Assembly (NCBI GenBank): GCA_013140465.1
Contig: JABFST010000121.1
Coordinates: forward strand, 1 to 6,880
DNA length: 6,880 bases
Direction of reading: 5' to 3'
DNA from: Methylococcaceae bacterium
GTDB lineage: Bacteria > Pseudomonadota > Gammaproteobacteria > Methylococcales > Methylomonadaceae
Positions within the stretch are counted from its first letter, which is position 1, and each line of letters begins with the position of its first letter. A program made the position numbers and the translations under genes. Of the stretch, positions 1-6,288 are shown piece by piece. The notes under the pieces were generated by a model. The model did no database searches, was not told where the DNA came from, and was given only the letters and a program-made list of their open reading frames with translations.

Positions 1-1442
1 GGGTTGCCCCTGTCCGAGGCCAGTATTTTGACAATATCAGCCCAGTGAATGGACAAGTGTTTTGCCAAATCCCAAGGTCATCGGCAGAAGACATCGAGCT
101 GGCCTTAGATGCTGCCCATGCGGCTAAAGACGCTTGGGGCAAAACGCCAGTTGCTGCCCGCTCAAACATCTTACTTAAAATCGCCGACCGTCTTGAAGCC
201 AACCTAGAATTATTGGCAGTTGCCGAAACTTGGGACAACGGCAAAGCCGTCCGCGAAACTTTGGCGGCGGACATTCCCTTAGCCGTCGATCATTTCCGTT
301 ATTTTGCCGGTTGTATCCGCGCCCAAGAAGGCACGATAGGCGATATTAACGAAACCACGGTCGCTTATCATTTTCATGAACCCTTGGGCGTAGTCGGGCA
401 AATCATCCCGTGGAATTTCCCGATATTGATGGCGTGCTGGAAGCTGGCCCCAGCCTTGGCTGCTGGCAATTGTGTGGTGTTGAAACCTGCCGAACAAACC
501 CCGGCATCGATTTTGGTGCTGATCGAACTCATCAGCGATTTGCTGCCCGCAGGTGTGGTTAATATTGTCAATGGCTATGGGCGCGAAGCCGGACAAGCGT
601 TAGCCACCAGCAAACGCATCGCCAAATTGGCGTTTACTGGCTCTACCCCCGTCGGTGAGCATATCCTTAAATGCGCCGCCGAAAGCCTGATCCCGTCCAC
701 GGTTGAATTGGGCGGTAAATCGCCTAACATCTATTTTGCCGACGTTTTGGCGCAAGAAGACGCGTTTGTGGACAAATGTGTAGAAGGCGCAGTCTTGGCC
801 TTTTTTAACCAAGGCGAAGTCTGCACTTGCCCTTCGCGCTTGCTGATACAAGAATCCATTTACGAAGATTTTATTGCCAAAGTGATTGCGCGTGCCGCCA
901 TGATTAAACGCGGCAACCCCTTAGACACCGAAACAATGGTAGGCGCACAAGCCTCTAAACAGCAGTTCGACAAAATCTTAAGCTACATCCAAATCGGCAA
1001 AGACGAAGGCGCAGAAGTCTTAATTGGCGGCGCGGTTGCCGCTGTGGGCGAAAGTTTTGATGACGGCTTTTACATCGAGCCGACTATCATGAAAGGCGGC
1101 AATAAGATGCGCATTTTTCAAGAAGAAATCTTTGGCCCGTTTATATCCGTCACCACGTTTACAGACGAAGCCGAAGCCTTGGCGATTGCCAACGACACTG
1201 AATTTGGCCTAGGCGCGGGCGTTTGGACGCGCGACACTAACTTGGCTTACCGCATGGGGCGCGGCATTCAAGCCGGACGCGTGTGGCTCAACTGCTACCA
1301 CCACTATCCAGCGCACGCTGCGTTTGGTGGCTATAAAAAATCCGGCATCGGTCGTGAAACCCACAAAATGATGCTAGACCATTACCAACAAACCAAAAAC
1401 TTACTGGTCAGTTACGACATTAATCCGTTGGGATTTTTTTAA
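1..1442 (+). CDS. aldB: Aldehyde dehydrogenase, AldB/ExaC type (5' end missing)
   Basis: Oxidises aldehydes such as acetaldehyde to the acid with NAD(P)+ in the cytoplasm. The frame is open from base 3 to the left edge, so the GTG at 45 is internal; residues before it ([14 protein letters not shown]) match the usual N-terminal strand of the family. About 479 residues are visible and, compared with E. coli AldB (about 512 aa, from memory), some 33 are missing. Counting from the GTG codon, visible landmarks are the PWN cofactor motif (122-124), the cofactor-site Lys in VLKPAE (K147), FTGS (197-200), the general base Glu in ELGGKSPN (E221) and the nucleophile in [11 protein letters not shown] (C260). 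The C-terminal [20 protein letters not shown] and [15 protein letters not shown] stretches are typical of AldB/ExaC rather than of betaine-aldehyde or succinate-semialdehyde enzymes. NAD versus NADP preference cannot be read here. No intact U-tract terminator follows; a REP-like palindrome begins 7 bases after the stop. Confidence 0.93.
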   Translation, partial: VAPVRGQYFDNISPVNGQVFCQIPRSSAEDIELALDAAHAAKDAWGKTPVAARSNILLKIADRLEANLELLAVAETWDNGKAVRETLAADIPLAVDHFRYFAGCIRAQEGTIGDINETTVAYHFHEPLGVVGQIIPWNFPILMACWKLAPALAAGNCVVLKPAEQTPASILVLIELISDLLPAGVVNIVNGYGREAGQALATSKRIAKLAFTGSTPVGEHILKCAAESLIPSTVELGGKSPNIYFADVLAQEDAFVDKCVEGAVLAFFNQGEVCTCPSRLLIQESIYEDFIAKVIARAAMIKRGNPLDTETMVGAQASKQQFDKILSYIQIGKDEGAEVLIGGAVAAVGESFDDGFYIEPTIMKGGNKMRIFQEEIFGPFISVTTFTDEAEALAIANDTEFGLGAGVWTRDTNLAYRMGRGIQAGRVWLNCYHHYPAHAAFGGYKKSGIGRETHKMMLDHYQQTKNLLVSYDINPLGFF

Positions 1443-1448
1443 GACCTA

Positions 1449-1480
1449 TTAGCCGTGGGAGCGGCTAAAACCCCTCCCAC
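1449..1480. repeat. REP-like palindromic element A
   Basis: Two mutually exclusive stems overlap here. TTAGCCG (1449-1455) pairs with CGGCTAA (1462-1468) around a 6-base loop, and GTGGGAG (1455-1461) pairs with CTCCCAC (1474-1480) around 12 bases. The word GCGGCTAAAACC (1461-1472) recurs at 1974-1985 beside another palindrome, which suggests a genome-wide interspersed palindromic family. The element lies just after the aldehyde dehydrogenase stop. It lacks a downstream T-run on the + strand, so it is not a classical intrinsic terminator, although the RNA could still stabilise the upstream 3' end. That it is a repeat family is inferred from only two copies. Confidence 0.5.
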
Positions 1481-1550
1481 GAATACTTTCACAGTTCTTT
1501 TTGTTAGGGAACTGCTGGACACCTACTTATACACGACAGAGAGTACCGCC

Positions 1551-1811
1551 ATGTTTGACCCCAAAGCCATTGATGATATAGCCAGCCGTTTGGCAGCCGC
1601 CATTCCGCCCGGACTGAACAACTTAAAAGAAGACTTGGAAAAAACCTTTCACGCCATTTTGCAAGGCGCGTTAGAAAAGTTGGATTTAGTCACGCGTGAA
1701 GAGTTTGAAGTGCAAAAATTAGTGCTGGCAAAAACCCGCGCCAAGCTTGAAGACTTGGAAAAACGCGTGGCAGATATTGAACAAAACGCCTTAAGCAAAG
1801 AAGAACTCTAA
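1551..1811 (+). CDS. ubiK: Ubiquinone biosynthesis accessory factor UbiK (YqiC/BMFP family)
   Basis: This is a small protein of 86 residues that in E. coli (YqiC) assists the soluble Ubi complex, together with UbiJ, in aerobic ubiquinone synthesis. The start is the ATG at 1551, because the N-terminus MFDPKAIDDIA aligns with the family start MIDPKKIEQIA and an AGAGAG sequence (1538-1543) lies 7 bases upstream. The open frame runs back to 1455 but that extension shows no family resemblance. Residues 10-45 look amphipathic and helical (PPGLNNLKEDLEKTF). The family signature LDLVTREEFEVQ (44-55) is followed by a heptad-rich stretch, LAKTRAKLEDLEKRVADIEQ (59-78), consistent with the coiled coil that drives trimerisation. 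It stands alone between two palindrome-bearing gaps, so its transcription unit is unclear; in other gammaproteobacteria ubiK is often found near comM, as here. Family assignment is firm; function is by homology. Confidence 0.9.
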   Translation: MFDPKAIDDIASRLAAAIPPGLNNLKEDLEKTFHAILQGALEKLDLVTREEFEVQKLVLAKTRAKLEDLEKRVADIEQNALSKEEL

Positions 1812-1814
1812 GGT

Positions 1815-1920
1815 TTGTAGGGACAACCCAAGCAAGCTGTAACTTCTCATGAGTGGCAGGATAGACCTGCGAGGTTTATAAAACCTCGCAGGTCTGCCGC
1901 AATTGCCTACAACTCATGAG
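1815..1920. repeat. Hairpin element with 15-bp perfect stem and flanking CTCATGAG repeats
   Basis: The core is a perfect inverted repeat: a 15-base arm at 1863-1877 (AGACCTGCGAGGTTT) and its complement at 1881-1895, with the loop ATA. The 8-base palindrome CTCATGAG occurs as a direct repeat on each side (1846-1853 and 1913-1920), 59 bases apart. A further outer inverted pair is TTGTAGG (1815-1821) and CCTACAA (1906-1912). No reading frame or T-run accompanies it, so it is not a standard intrinsic terminator, although the stem may still act on the ubiK transcript end. Stems of the AGACCTG..AGGTTT kind recur in many bacterial genomes as interspersed repeats, as I recall; mobility here is inference. 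Confidence 0.6.
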
Positions 1921-1962
1921 CCGTTACCGCAACCTTAGATAAGTTTTTAATATGGATATTAA

Positions 1963-1985
1963 CCGCGACAGTCGCGGCTAAAACC
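1963..1985. repeat. REP-like palindromic element B upstream of comM
   Basis: CCGCGAC (1963-1969) and GTCGCGG (1971-1977) form a near-continuous palindrome around one base, followed directly by CTAAAACC. The 12-base word GCGGCTAAAACC (1974-1985) is identical to that in element A at 1461-1472, in the same orientation. It sits 35 bases before the comM ATG, so it will lie in the 5' leader if transcription starts upstream. The AT-rich stretch at 1941-1960 just before it could hold a -10 box, but no convincing -35 partner is visible. The rest of the 1812-2019 gap holds no gene I can support. Confidence 0.45.
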
Positions 1986-2019
1986 GTTGCCCCCATCCCA
2001 CACCACCGCCAACACCATC

Positions 2020-3528
2020 ATGGGTTTAGCCGTCATCTACAGCCGAGGCCGTTCCGGCATCAATGCGCCGCTCGTCACGGTTGAAGTGCATATCGCCAAT
2101 GGCTTGCCTGCACTCAATATGGTGGGTTTACCCGAAACCGCCGTCAAAGAAAGTAAAGACCGCGTGCGCGGCGCTATCCTCAACTCACGGTTTGACTTTC
2201 CCGCCCAACGTATTACCGTCAACCTTGCCCCTGCCGATTTACCTAAAGAAGGCGGGCGTTTTGATTTGGCTATCGCCTTAGGGATACTGGCTGCCTCAGG
2301 GCAAATCCCCACCGCCAACCTGAAAGATTACGAATGTGTCGGCGAGTTGTCCTTAGGCGGCGAACTGCGCCCGATTAACGGCGTGTTGCCGATAGCCATC
2401 CAAGCCCGCAACCAACAGCGCAAACTCATCTTGCCCAAAGAAAACACCGCCGAAGCGGCACTGGTTAAGGGCATTGAAATCATCCCTGCCGCACATCTGT
2501 TAGAAGTTTGTGCGCATTTAAGCGGACAAACCCGCATCGCCAGCGAATATCAACAGCCCGAAGCGGTGATAGCCCCTAGCGAAGTGGATTTTGCCGACGT
2601 GCATGGGCAATACCATGTCAAACGCGCATTTGAAATCGCCGCAGCAGGAGCGCACAACCTGATTATGCTAGGCCCGCCCGGCACAGGTAAATCGATGATT
2701 GCCTCGCGCTTACCGACGATTTTGCCGCAACTGACCGAACAACAAGCCCAAGAAACCGCCGCGATTGCGTCTATCAGCGACCACGGCTTAAATGTCGCAC
2801 ACTGGTTACAACCGCCTTACCGTGCGCCACACCACACTGCGTCGGCAGCGGCGTTAGTCGGTGGTGGCAGCAACCCAAGACCGGGGGAAATATCTTTGGC
2901 TCATAACGGCACTTTATTTTTGGACGAACTGCCCGAATTTGACCGTAAAGTTTTAGAAGTCTTGCGGGAACCCCTAGAAACGGGCCATATCACCATTTCG
3001 CGTGCCGCGCGGCAAGTCGATTTTCCTGCCCGTTTCCAACTGATAGCCGCCATGAATCCGTGTCCGTGCGGCTATTTGGGCGATGCCTCAGGCCGTTGCC
3101 ATTGCACCTCGGAACAAGTCATGCGCTATCGCGCACGCGTGTCCGGCCCGTTGCTGGACAGGATAGACATGCACTTGGAAGTCCCTAGAATTTCGCATGA
3201 AGTGTTGCGTAAAGGTTCGCCCGACGGCGAAGAAACCAGCGCCACGATAAGAGAACGCGTTGTTGCGGCCCGTGATATTGCCATCGCCCGCAGCGGCAAA
3301 GCCAACGCCGCCTTAAACGCCAAAGAAGTCAAACAATTGTGTATTTTATCCGAACCTAGCCACCAGTTATTAGAACAGGCAATGGACAAATTCGGCCTGT
3401 CGCACCGCGCCTACCACCGCATCTTAAAAGTCGCGCTGACGATCGCCGATTTAGCGCAATCCCCCCAGATTGACACCCGGCATTTAAGCGAGGCGATCAG
3501 TTACCGCAAGTTGGACAGGCGCAGTTAA
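2020..3528 (+). CDS. comM: ComM/YifB family AAA+ ATPase (Mg chelatase-like)
   Basis: ComM is a hexameric AAA+ helicase that promotes branch migration when incoming single-stranded DNA is integrated during natural transformation; many non-competent bacteria also carry it. The protein has 502 residues, normal for the family. The N-terminal Lon-protease-like ChlI domain (about 1-165) contains [19 protein letters not shown] and [16 protein letters not shown]. The AAA+ module (about 190-395) has Walker A GPPGTGKS (218-225), Walker [12 protein letters not shown] (297-307), sensor AAMNP (343-347) and GPLLDRID (376-383). Four cysteines (C348, C350, C360, C362) form a likely metal-binding pair typical of many ComM proteins but absent from E. 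coli YifB. The C-terminal Mg-chelatase domain (about 410-500) ends in [14 protein letters not shown] chose ATG 2020 ([10 protein letters not shown]) over the longer TTG at 1987, because homologues start there. No Shine-Dalgarno is visible in the C/A-rich leader, so expression may be weak or dependent on leader structure. The aldolase gene follows after 38 bases. Confidence 0.95.
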   Translation: MGLAVIYSRGRSGINAPLVTVEVHIANGLPALNMVGLPETAVKESKDRVRGAILNSRFDFPAQRITVNLAPADLPKEGGRFDLAIALGILAASGQIPTANLKDYECVGELSLGGELRPINGVLPIAIQARNQQRKLILPKENTAEAALVKGIEIIPAAHLLEVCAHLSGQTRIASEYQQPEAVIAPSEVDFADVHGQYHVKRAFEIAAAGAHNLIMLGPPGTGKSMIASRLPTILPQLTEQQAQETAAIASISDHGLNVAHWLQPPYRAPHHTASAAALVGGGSNPRPGEISLAHNGTLFLDELPEFDRKVLEVLREPLETGHITISRAARQVDFPARFQLIAAMNPCPCGYLGDASGRCHCTSEQVMRYRARVSGPLLDRIDMHLEVPRISHEVLRKGSPDGEETSATIRERVVAARDIAIARSGKANAALNAKEVKQLCILSEPSHQLLEQAMDKFGLSHRAYHRILKVALTIADLAQSPQIDTRHLSEAISYRKLDRRS

Positions 3529-3553
3529 AGCGCAAACAAACAAAAACACAAAC

Positions 3554-3558
3554 AGGAG
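3554..3558 (+). promoter_or_regulatory. Strong ribosome binding site for the aldolase
   Basis: AGGAG lies 8 bases before the GTG at 3567, inside an A/C-rich leader free of secondary structure. It fixes GTG as the start and is the best Shine-Dalgarno in the window, which suggests the aldolase is translated more strongly than the adjoining comM and dciA. Confidence 0.8.
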
Positions 3559-3566
3559 AAGCTATT

Positions 3567-4568
3567 GTGGCTTTAATATCGTTACGCCAATTGTTGGATT
3601 ATGCCGCCGAACACAGCTTTGCCGTGCCGGCTTTTAATGTGAGTAATATGGAGCAGGTGCAAGCGATTATGCAAGCGGCTGATGCTTGTGACAGCCCTGT
3701 GATTATGCAAGGTTCGGCAGGAGCCAACCGTTATGCGGGCGAAGTTTTTTTGCGGCATTTGCTGTTGGCGGCGGTTGAACAATATCCACATATCCCCGTG
3801 GTCATGCACCGCGATCACGCGCCTACGCCGGACATTTGTGCACAAGCCATACAATCCGGTTTTAGTTCGGTGATGATGGATGGCTCGTTGCTGGACGATA
3901 TGAAAACCCCTGCGTCTTTTGACTATAACGTCGCAGTCACGCGTACCGTGGTTAAGATGGCACATGCCTGTGGGGTGTCGGTGGAAGGCGAGATAGGCTG
4001 TTTAGGGGCGTTGGCAAACCATGCAGACCACAGCCAGTTATTGACCGATCCTGATGAGGCCGCTGAATTTGTCAGACTAACCCAAGTAGATGCCTTAGCC
4101 GTAGCTATAGGCACGAGTCATGGGGCTTATAAGTTCAGCAAGCCACCGACGGGTGAAGTGCTGGTCATCAGCCGCTTAAAAACCTTGCAACAACGTTTGC
4201 CCAATACCCATTTTGTGATGCACGGCTCCAGTTCTGTGCCGCAAGAATGGCGCAGCATCATCAATGAATACGGCGGCGACATTCCCGAAACCTATGGCGT
4301 GCCTGTTGCCGAAATTGTGGCGGGCATACAGTACGGCGTGCGCAAAGTGAATATAGACACCGATTTGCGCATGGCTTCTACAGGGGCGATGCGCCGCTTT
4401 TTGGCACAGCCCCAAAACGCCGCTGAATTGGATGCGCGTAAAACCTATCAGGCCGCCAGGGACGCAATGCAGACTTTGTGCCAGTCGCGTTATGAAGCGT
4501 TTGGCTCGGCAGGTCATGCGGGCAAGATTAAGGCCCTGCCGTTGTCGGCAATGGCGCAACGTTATTAG
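3567..4568 (+). CDS. Class II aldolase, CbbA-like, with shortened catalytic loop
   Basis: Resembles the Calvin-cycle subtype of zinc-dependent fructose-bisphosphate aldolase, which condenses dihydroxyacetone phosphate with glyceraldehyde 3-phosphate (or erythrose 4-phosphate). It starts at GTG 3567 with [16 protein letters not shown], the usual CbbA opening, and has 333 residues against roughly 345-360 in typical members. Present are the catalytic Asp and zinc His in HRDH (D83, H84), and the other metal-site residues by alignment: E142 in VEGEIG, H185 in GTSHGAYKF and H219 in VMHGSSS. The phosphate-binding motif NIDTD is at 262-266. Odd: after GCLG (144-147) the usual loop carrying a Gly-Glu/Lys-Glu-Asp-Gly segment is replaced by ALANHA before DHSQLLTDP, so the Glu matching E. 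coli E182 seems missing. HRDHA also replaces the more usual HxDHG. The frame is clean, so this is not decay by frameshift. It may be a conventional aldolase with altered kinetics or a paralogue with another substrate. It probably shares a transcript with comM and dciA. Confidence 0.85.
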   Translation: MALISLRQLLDYAAEHSFAVPAFNVSNMEQVQAIMQAADACDSPVIMQGSAGANRYAGEVFLRHLLLAAVEQYPHIPVVMHRDHAPTPDICAQAIQSGFSSVMMDGSLLDDMKTPASFDYNVAVTRTVVKMAHACGVSVEGEIGCLGALANHADHSQLLTDPDEAAEFVRLTQVDALAVAIGTSHGAYKFSKPPTGEVLVISRLKTLQQRLPNTHFVMHGSSSVPQEWRSIINEYGGDIPETYGVPVAEIVAGIQYGVRKVNIDTDLRMASTGAMRRFLAQPQNAAELDARKTYQAARDAMQTLCQSRYEAFGSAGHAGKIKALPLSAMAQRY

Positions 4569-4586
4569 CCCTGATTTTCTCCGACC

Positions 4587-5045
4587 ATGCCCCAAAAACC
4601 GCCCACATTTAAACCCTCGGCTGCGTTTTACAACCGCACGATGGGCTATTTTTATAGCCAAATCGACCAGCAACAACGCTTATTGCAACGCGTGCGTGCC
4701 GTTTTACCGGATACTTTGGCAGCCCACGCACAGCATTGTTTAGTACGCGACCATACCTTGCTGGTTTATACACCATCGGCGGTTTGGGCAACACAATTGC
4801 GCTTTTATAAAACGGCGCTGCTAGGGGCGGTCAGCAATTGGGCAAAAACACCGATAGAGCAAGTGCAAATCAAGCTGATAACACGTCAGGTGGGTTTGGC
4901 GGATGGCTATGCGCGTGCGGCAAAAATACCGTCTGCGCAACTGATAGAACGCATCCGTCAAGATAATTTGGCGGCGGACGATGAGTTGGGTCTAGCGTTG
5001 TTAAAACTGAGCCAAACGTTGGGGAAGTTGTCAGCTAAAACATAG
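4587..5045 (+). CDS. dciA: DciA-like helicase loader (DUF721)
   Basis: DciA is the ancestral bacterial loader or recruiter of the replicative helicase DnaB, found in lineages without the phage-derived DnaC/DnaI. The 152-residue protein carries the compact DUF721 domain at about residues 22-100: IDQQQRLLQRVRAVLPDTLAAHAQHC, then the strand RDHTLLVYTPSAVWATQLR, whose SAxWATQLR block is the family hallmark, then VQIKLI. The tail (115-150) is charged, with likely helices. Start ATG 4587 lies 18 bases after the aldolase stop, with no clear Shine-Dalgarno, which suggests readthrough or coupling; an internal ATG at 4641 is possible but would clip the N-terminus. It converges on lpxC, a pairing I recall from pseudomonads, which supports the family call. 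Sequence identity in this family is low, so the call rests on the core motif, the length and the context. Confidence 0.82.
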   Translation: MPQKPPTFKPSAAFYNRTMGYFYSQIDQQQRLLQRVRAVLPDTLAAHAQHCLVRDHTLLVYTPSAVWATQLRFYKTALLGAVSNWAKTPIEQVQIKLITRQVGLADGYARAAKIPSAQLIERIRQDNLAADDELGLALLKLSQTLGKLSAKT

Positions 5046-5057
5046 GGCTGTTGCCGT

Positions 5058-5124
5058 ACCCTCTCGAAAAGGAGAGGGTTGGCTTCGGGTTTTCAGGCAA
5101 AGCCTGCATTCATCCGCTGAATGC
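5058..5124. terminator. Triple-hairpin spacer between convergent dciA and lpxC
   Basis: Three stems stand in a row in the 80 bp between the two stop codons. The first is ACCCTCTC (5058-5065) with GAGAGGGT (5072-5079). The second is CAGGC (5094-5098) with GCCTG (5102-5106). The third is GCATTCA (5106-5112) with TGAATGC (5118-5124). Neither strand has a long T-run after a stem; the best is GGGTTTT after the first. This may be a bidirectional transcription end, or palindromic repeat elements lodged between convergent genes. The first stem resembles the widely seen CCCTCTCC..GGAGAGGG class of repeats. Confidence 0.5.
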
Positions 5125-5125
5125 G

Positions 5126-6049
5126 TTACTCAGGTGCCCTAGGCGATTGTGCTGAGCGCATAAACGAAATGGGGGCTTCGTCTTCGTCGTCAAAAGTGAC
5201 GGTTTCCCAGGCATCTTTATCGTCTAGTAAGGTGCGCAGCAATTTGTTGTTAAGGCCATGCCCAGATTTGTAGCCAGTAAATTCGCCTATCAGGCTATGG
5301 CCTAACAGGTATAAATCGCCTATCGCATCAAGAATTTTGTGTTTGACAAATTCATCGGCGCAACGCAAACCGTCTTCGTTGAGCACTTTGTTGTCGTCCA
5401 CGACGATGGCGTTGTCTAGGCTGCCGCCTAGTGCCAAGTTGTTTTCCCTGAGCATAGTAATGTCTTTCATAAAGCCAAAGGTTCTGGCGCGGCTGACTTC
5501 CTTAACAAAGGTGGTGGACGAAAAGTCCATTGTTGCGGTTTTGACATGCTCTTCAAAGGCGGGGTGTTCAAAGTCAATCGTAAACGTGACTTTAAAGCCT
5601 TCAAACGGGTTAAATGCGGCCCATTTGTCGCCTTCTTCAACCCTGACACTCCGTTTGATGCGGATGTATTGTTTAGGGCAATCCTGTTCTTCTACACCCG
5701 CTGATTGCAATAAGAACACAAACGGCCCGGCGCTGCCGTCCATGATAGGCACTTCGGCGGCAGTCACGTCGATCAGTGCATTGTCTATGCCCAAGCCCGC
5801 AAACGCCGACAGCAAATGTTCTATGGTGGAAATTTTGACCGTGCCCGCCACTAAGGTGGTGGACAAAATTGTTTCGCCCACATTTTCGGGCGTGGCTTGT
5901 ATGGTAACAGGTACGTCCAAATCGACCCTGCGAAACCTAATCCCGGTATTGGGTTCAGCCGGACGTAGGGTTAGGTACACTTTTTCGCCTGTGTGCAACC
6001 CTACGCCTGTCGCTCTGATGGTGTTTTTTAAAGTTCGCTGTTTGATCAT
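5126..6049 (-). CDS. lpxC: UDP-3-O-acyl-N-acetylglucosamine deacetylase LpxC
   Basis: LpxC is the zinc deacetylase that carries out the committed step of lipid A synthesis in the cytoplasm of Gram-negative bacteria. The 307-residue protein is of normal length and reads closely like the Pseudomonas enzyme. It begins [23 protein letters not shown], so the start is the ATG complementary to 6047-6049; the open frame extends 50 codons further without family similarity. Zinc ligands H78, H237 and D241 ([18 protein letters not shown]) are present, as are the catalytic base E77 and H264 in KSGHGLNN. The internal motifs [15 protein letters not shown] and [12 protein letters not shown] are intact. The tail [21 protein letters not shown] is acidic then short; in E. 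coli the C-terminus is where FtsH degradation signals lie, so its sequence bears on turnover. No strong Shine-Dalgarno is seen. It is transcribed divergently from zapE. Confidence 0.97.
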   Translation of the reverse strand: MIKQRTLKNTIRATGVGLHTGEKVYLTLRPAEPNTGIRFRRVDLDVPVTIQATPENVGETILSTTLVAGTVKISTIEHLLSAFAGLGIDNALIDVTAAEVPIMDGSAGPFVFLLQSAGVEEQDCPKQYIRIKRSVRVEEGDKWAAFNPFEGFKVTFTIDFEHPAFEEHVKTATMDFSSTTFVKEVSRARTFGFMKDITMLRENNLALGGSLDNAIVVDDNKVLNEDGLRCADEFVKHKILDAIGDLYLLGHSLIGEFTGYKSGHGLNNKLLRTLLDDKDAWETVTFDDEDEAPISFMRSAQSPRAPE

Positions 6050-6089
6050 AAAAATAATGTCGCCGATTGAAGGGGCAAAAAAACAGCTA

Positions 6090-6098
6090 ATTCTACCA
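6090..6098 (-). promoter_or_regulatory. Candidate extended -10 promoter for lpxC
   Basis: Read on the minus strand this is TGGTAGAAT: a TGn extension followed by TAGAAT, five of six matches to TATAAT. The likely start point falls near 6083, giving a leader of about 33 bases. No good -35 hexamer lies at 17 bases, which is normal for extended -10 promoters. It could also be chance in an AT-rich spacer. Confidence 0.4.
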
Positions 6099-6156
6099 CA
6101 AGGCGGCTGCAAATTGGCTATTGAATCAAGTTTGTGTCGGCGGGCGGCACTATGGA

Positions 6157-6178
6157 TATAATCATCATTTAAATGATG
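6157..6178 (+). promoter_or_regulatory. Candidate zapE promoter with overlapping operator-like palindrome
   Basis: A perfect consensus -10, TATAAT, occupies 6157-6162. It is followed at once by the 16-base perfect palindrome CATCATTTAAATGATG (6163-6178), which would cover the transcription start near 6169. Upstream only a weak -35-like TTGTGT (6132-6137, 19-base spacing) is seen. The placement fits repression by a dimeric regulator, but I do not recognise the site as belonging to a named regulator. The palindrome could instead be chance in AT-rich DNA. Confidence 0.45.
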
Positions 6179-6193
6179 GGGATAGCACAGCTT

Positions 6194-6277
6194 ATGCACT
6201 TTAAGAAACGCATTGATTCCACTTTGGCCTATAGCGGCAAACGGCGGTTTAGTGCTAGTCTAGGCTCTTCTTACTAA
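6194..6277 (+). CDS. Possible 27-aa small ORF upstream of zapE
   Basis: ATG 6194 opens a 27-codon frame, with TAA at 6275-6277, coding for a basic, serine-rich peptide that begins [24 protein letters not shown] sequence (6178-6182) lies 11 bases ahead, rather far for a ribosome site. The stop is 11 bases before the zapE ATG, which itself has no Shine-Dalgarno, so translational coupling is conceivable. I recognise no family, and an ORF of this length can easily arise by chance. Confidence 0.22.
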   Translation: MHFKKRIDSTLAYSGKRRFSASLGSSY

Positions 6278-6288
6278 GCTTTGCTGTT

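Noticed and set aside
1492..1514. CAGTTC..GAACTG 6-bp inverted repeat before ubiK
   Set aside because: A short stem with an 11-base loop, so it is within chance expectation. A TTGTTA/TATACA promoter pair nearby has a spacing of about 21 and is also unconvincing.
1455..1550. 32-codon N-terminal extension of ubiK
   Set aside because: It would run through the REP-like palindrome, and the family begins at MFDPK with a ribosome site just upstream.
1987..2019. TTG start adding 11 residues to ComM
   Set aside because: The extra residues (PPSHTTANTI) have no counterpart in the family, and no ribosome site precedes the TTG.
4176..4676. 166-codon minus-strand frame opposite the aldolase and dciA
   Set aside because: It is a shadow frame with low-complexity His/Arg-rich translation spanning two real genes on the other strand.
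4432..4743. 103-codon + frame bridging the aldolase end and dciA start
   Set aside because: It overlaps two supported genes out of frame, and its Arg/Pro/Cys-rich translation looks non-coding.
5337..6161. 274-codon open frame on the + strand, antisense to lpxC
   Set aside because: It lies opposite a clearly conserved LpxC with all active-site residues. The frame is open because of lpxC codon bias and its translation resembles no family.
6050..6199. 50-codon N-terminal extension of lpxC
   Set aside because: LpxC homologues begin at MIKQRTLKN. The extension covers the candidate promoter and has no family similarity.
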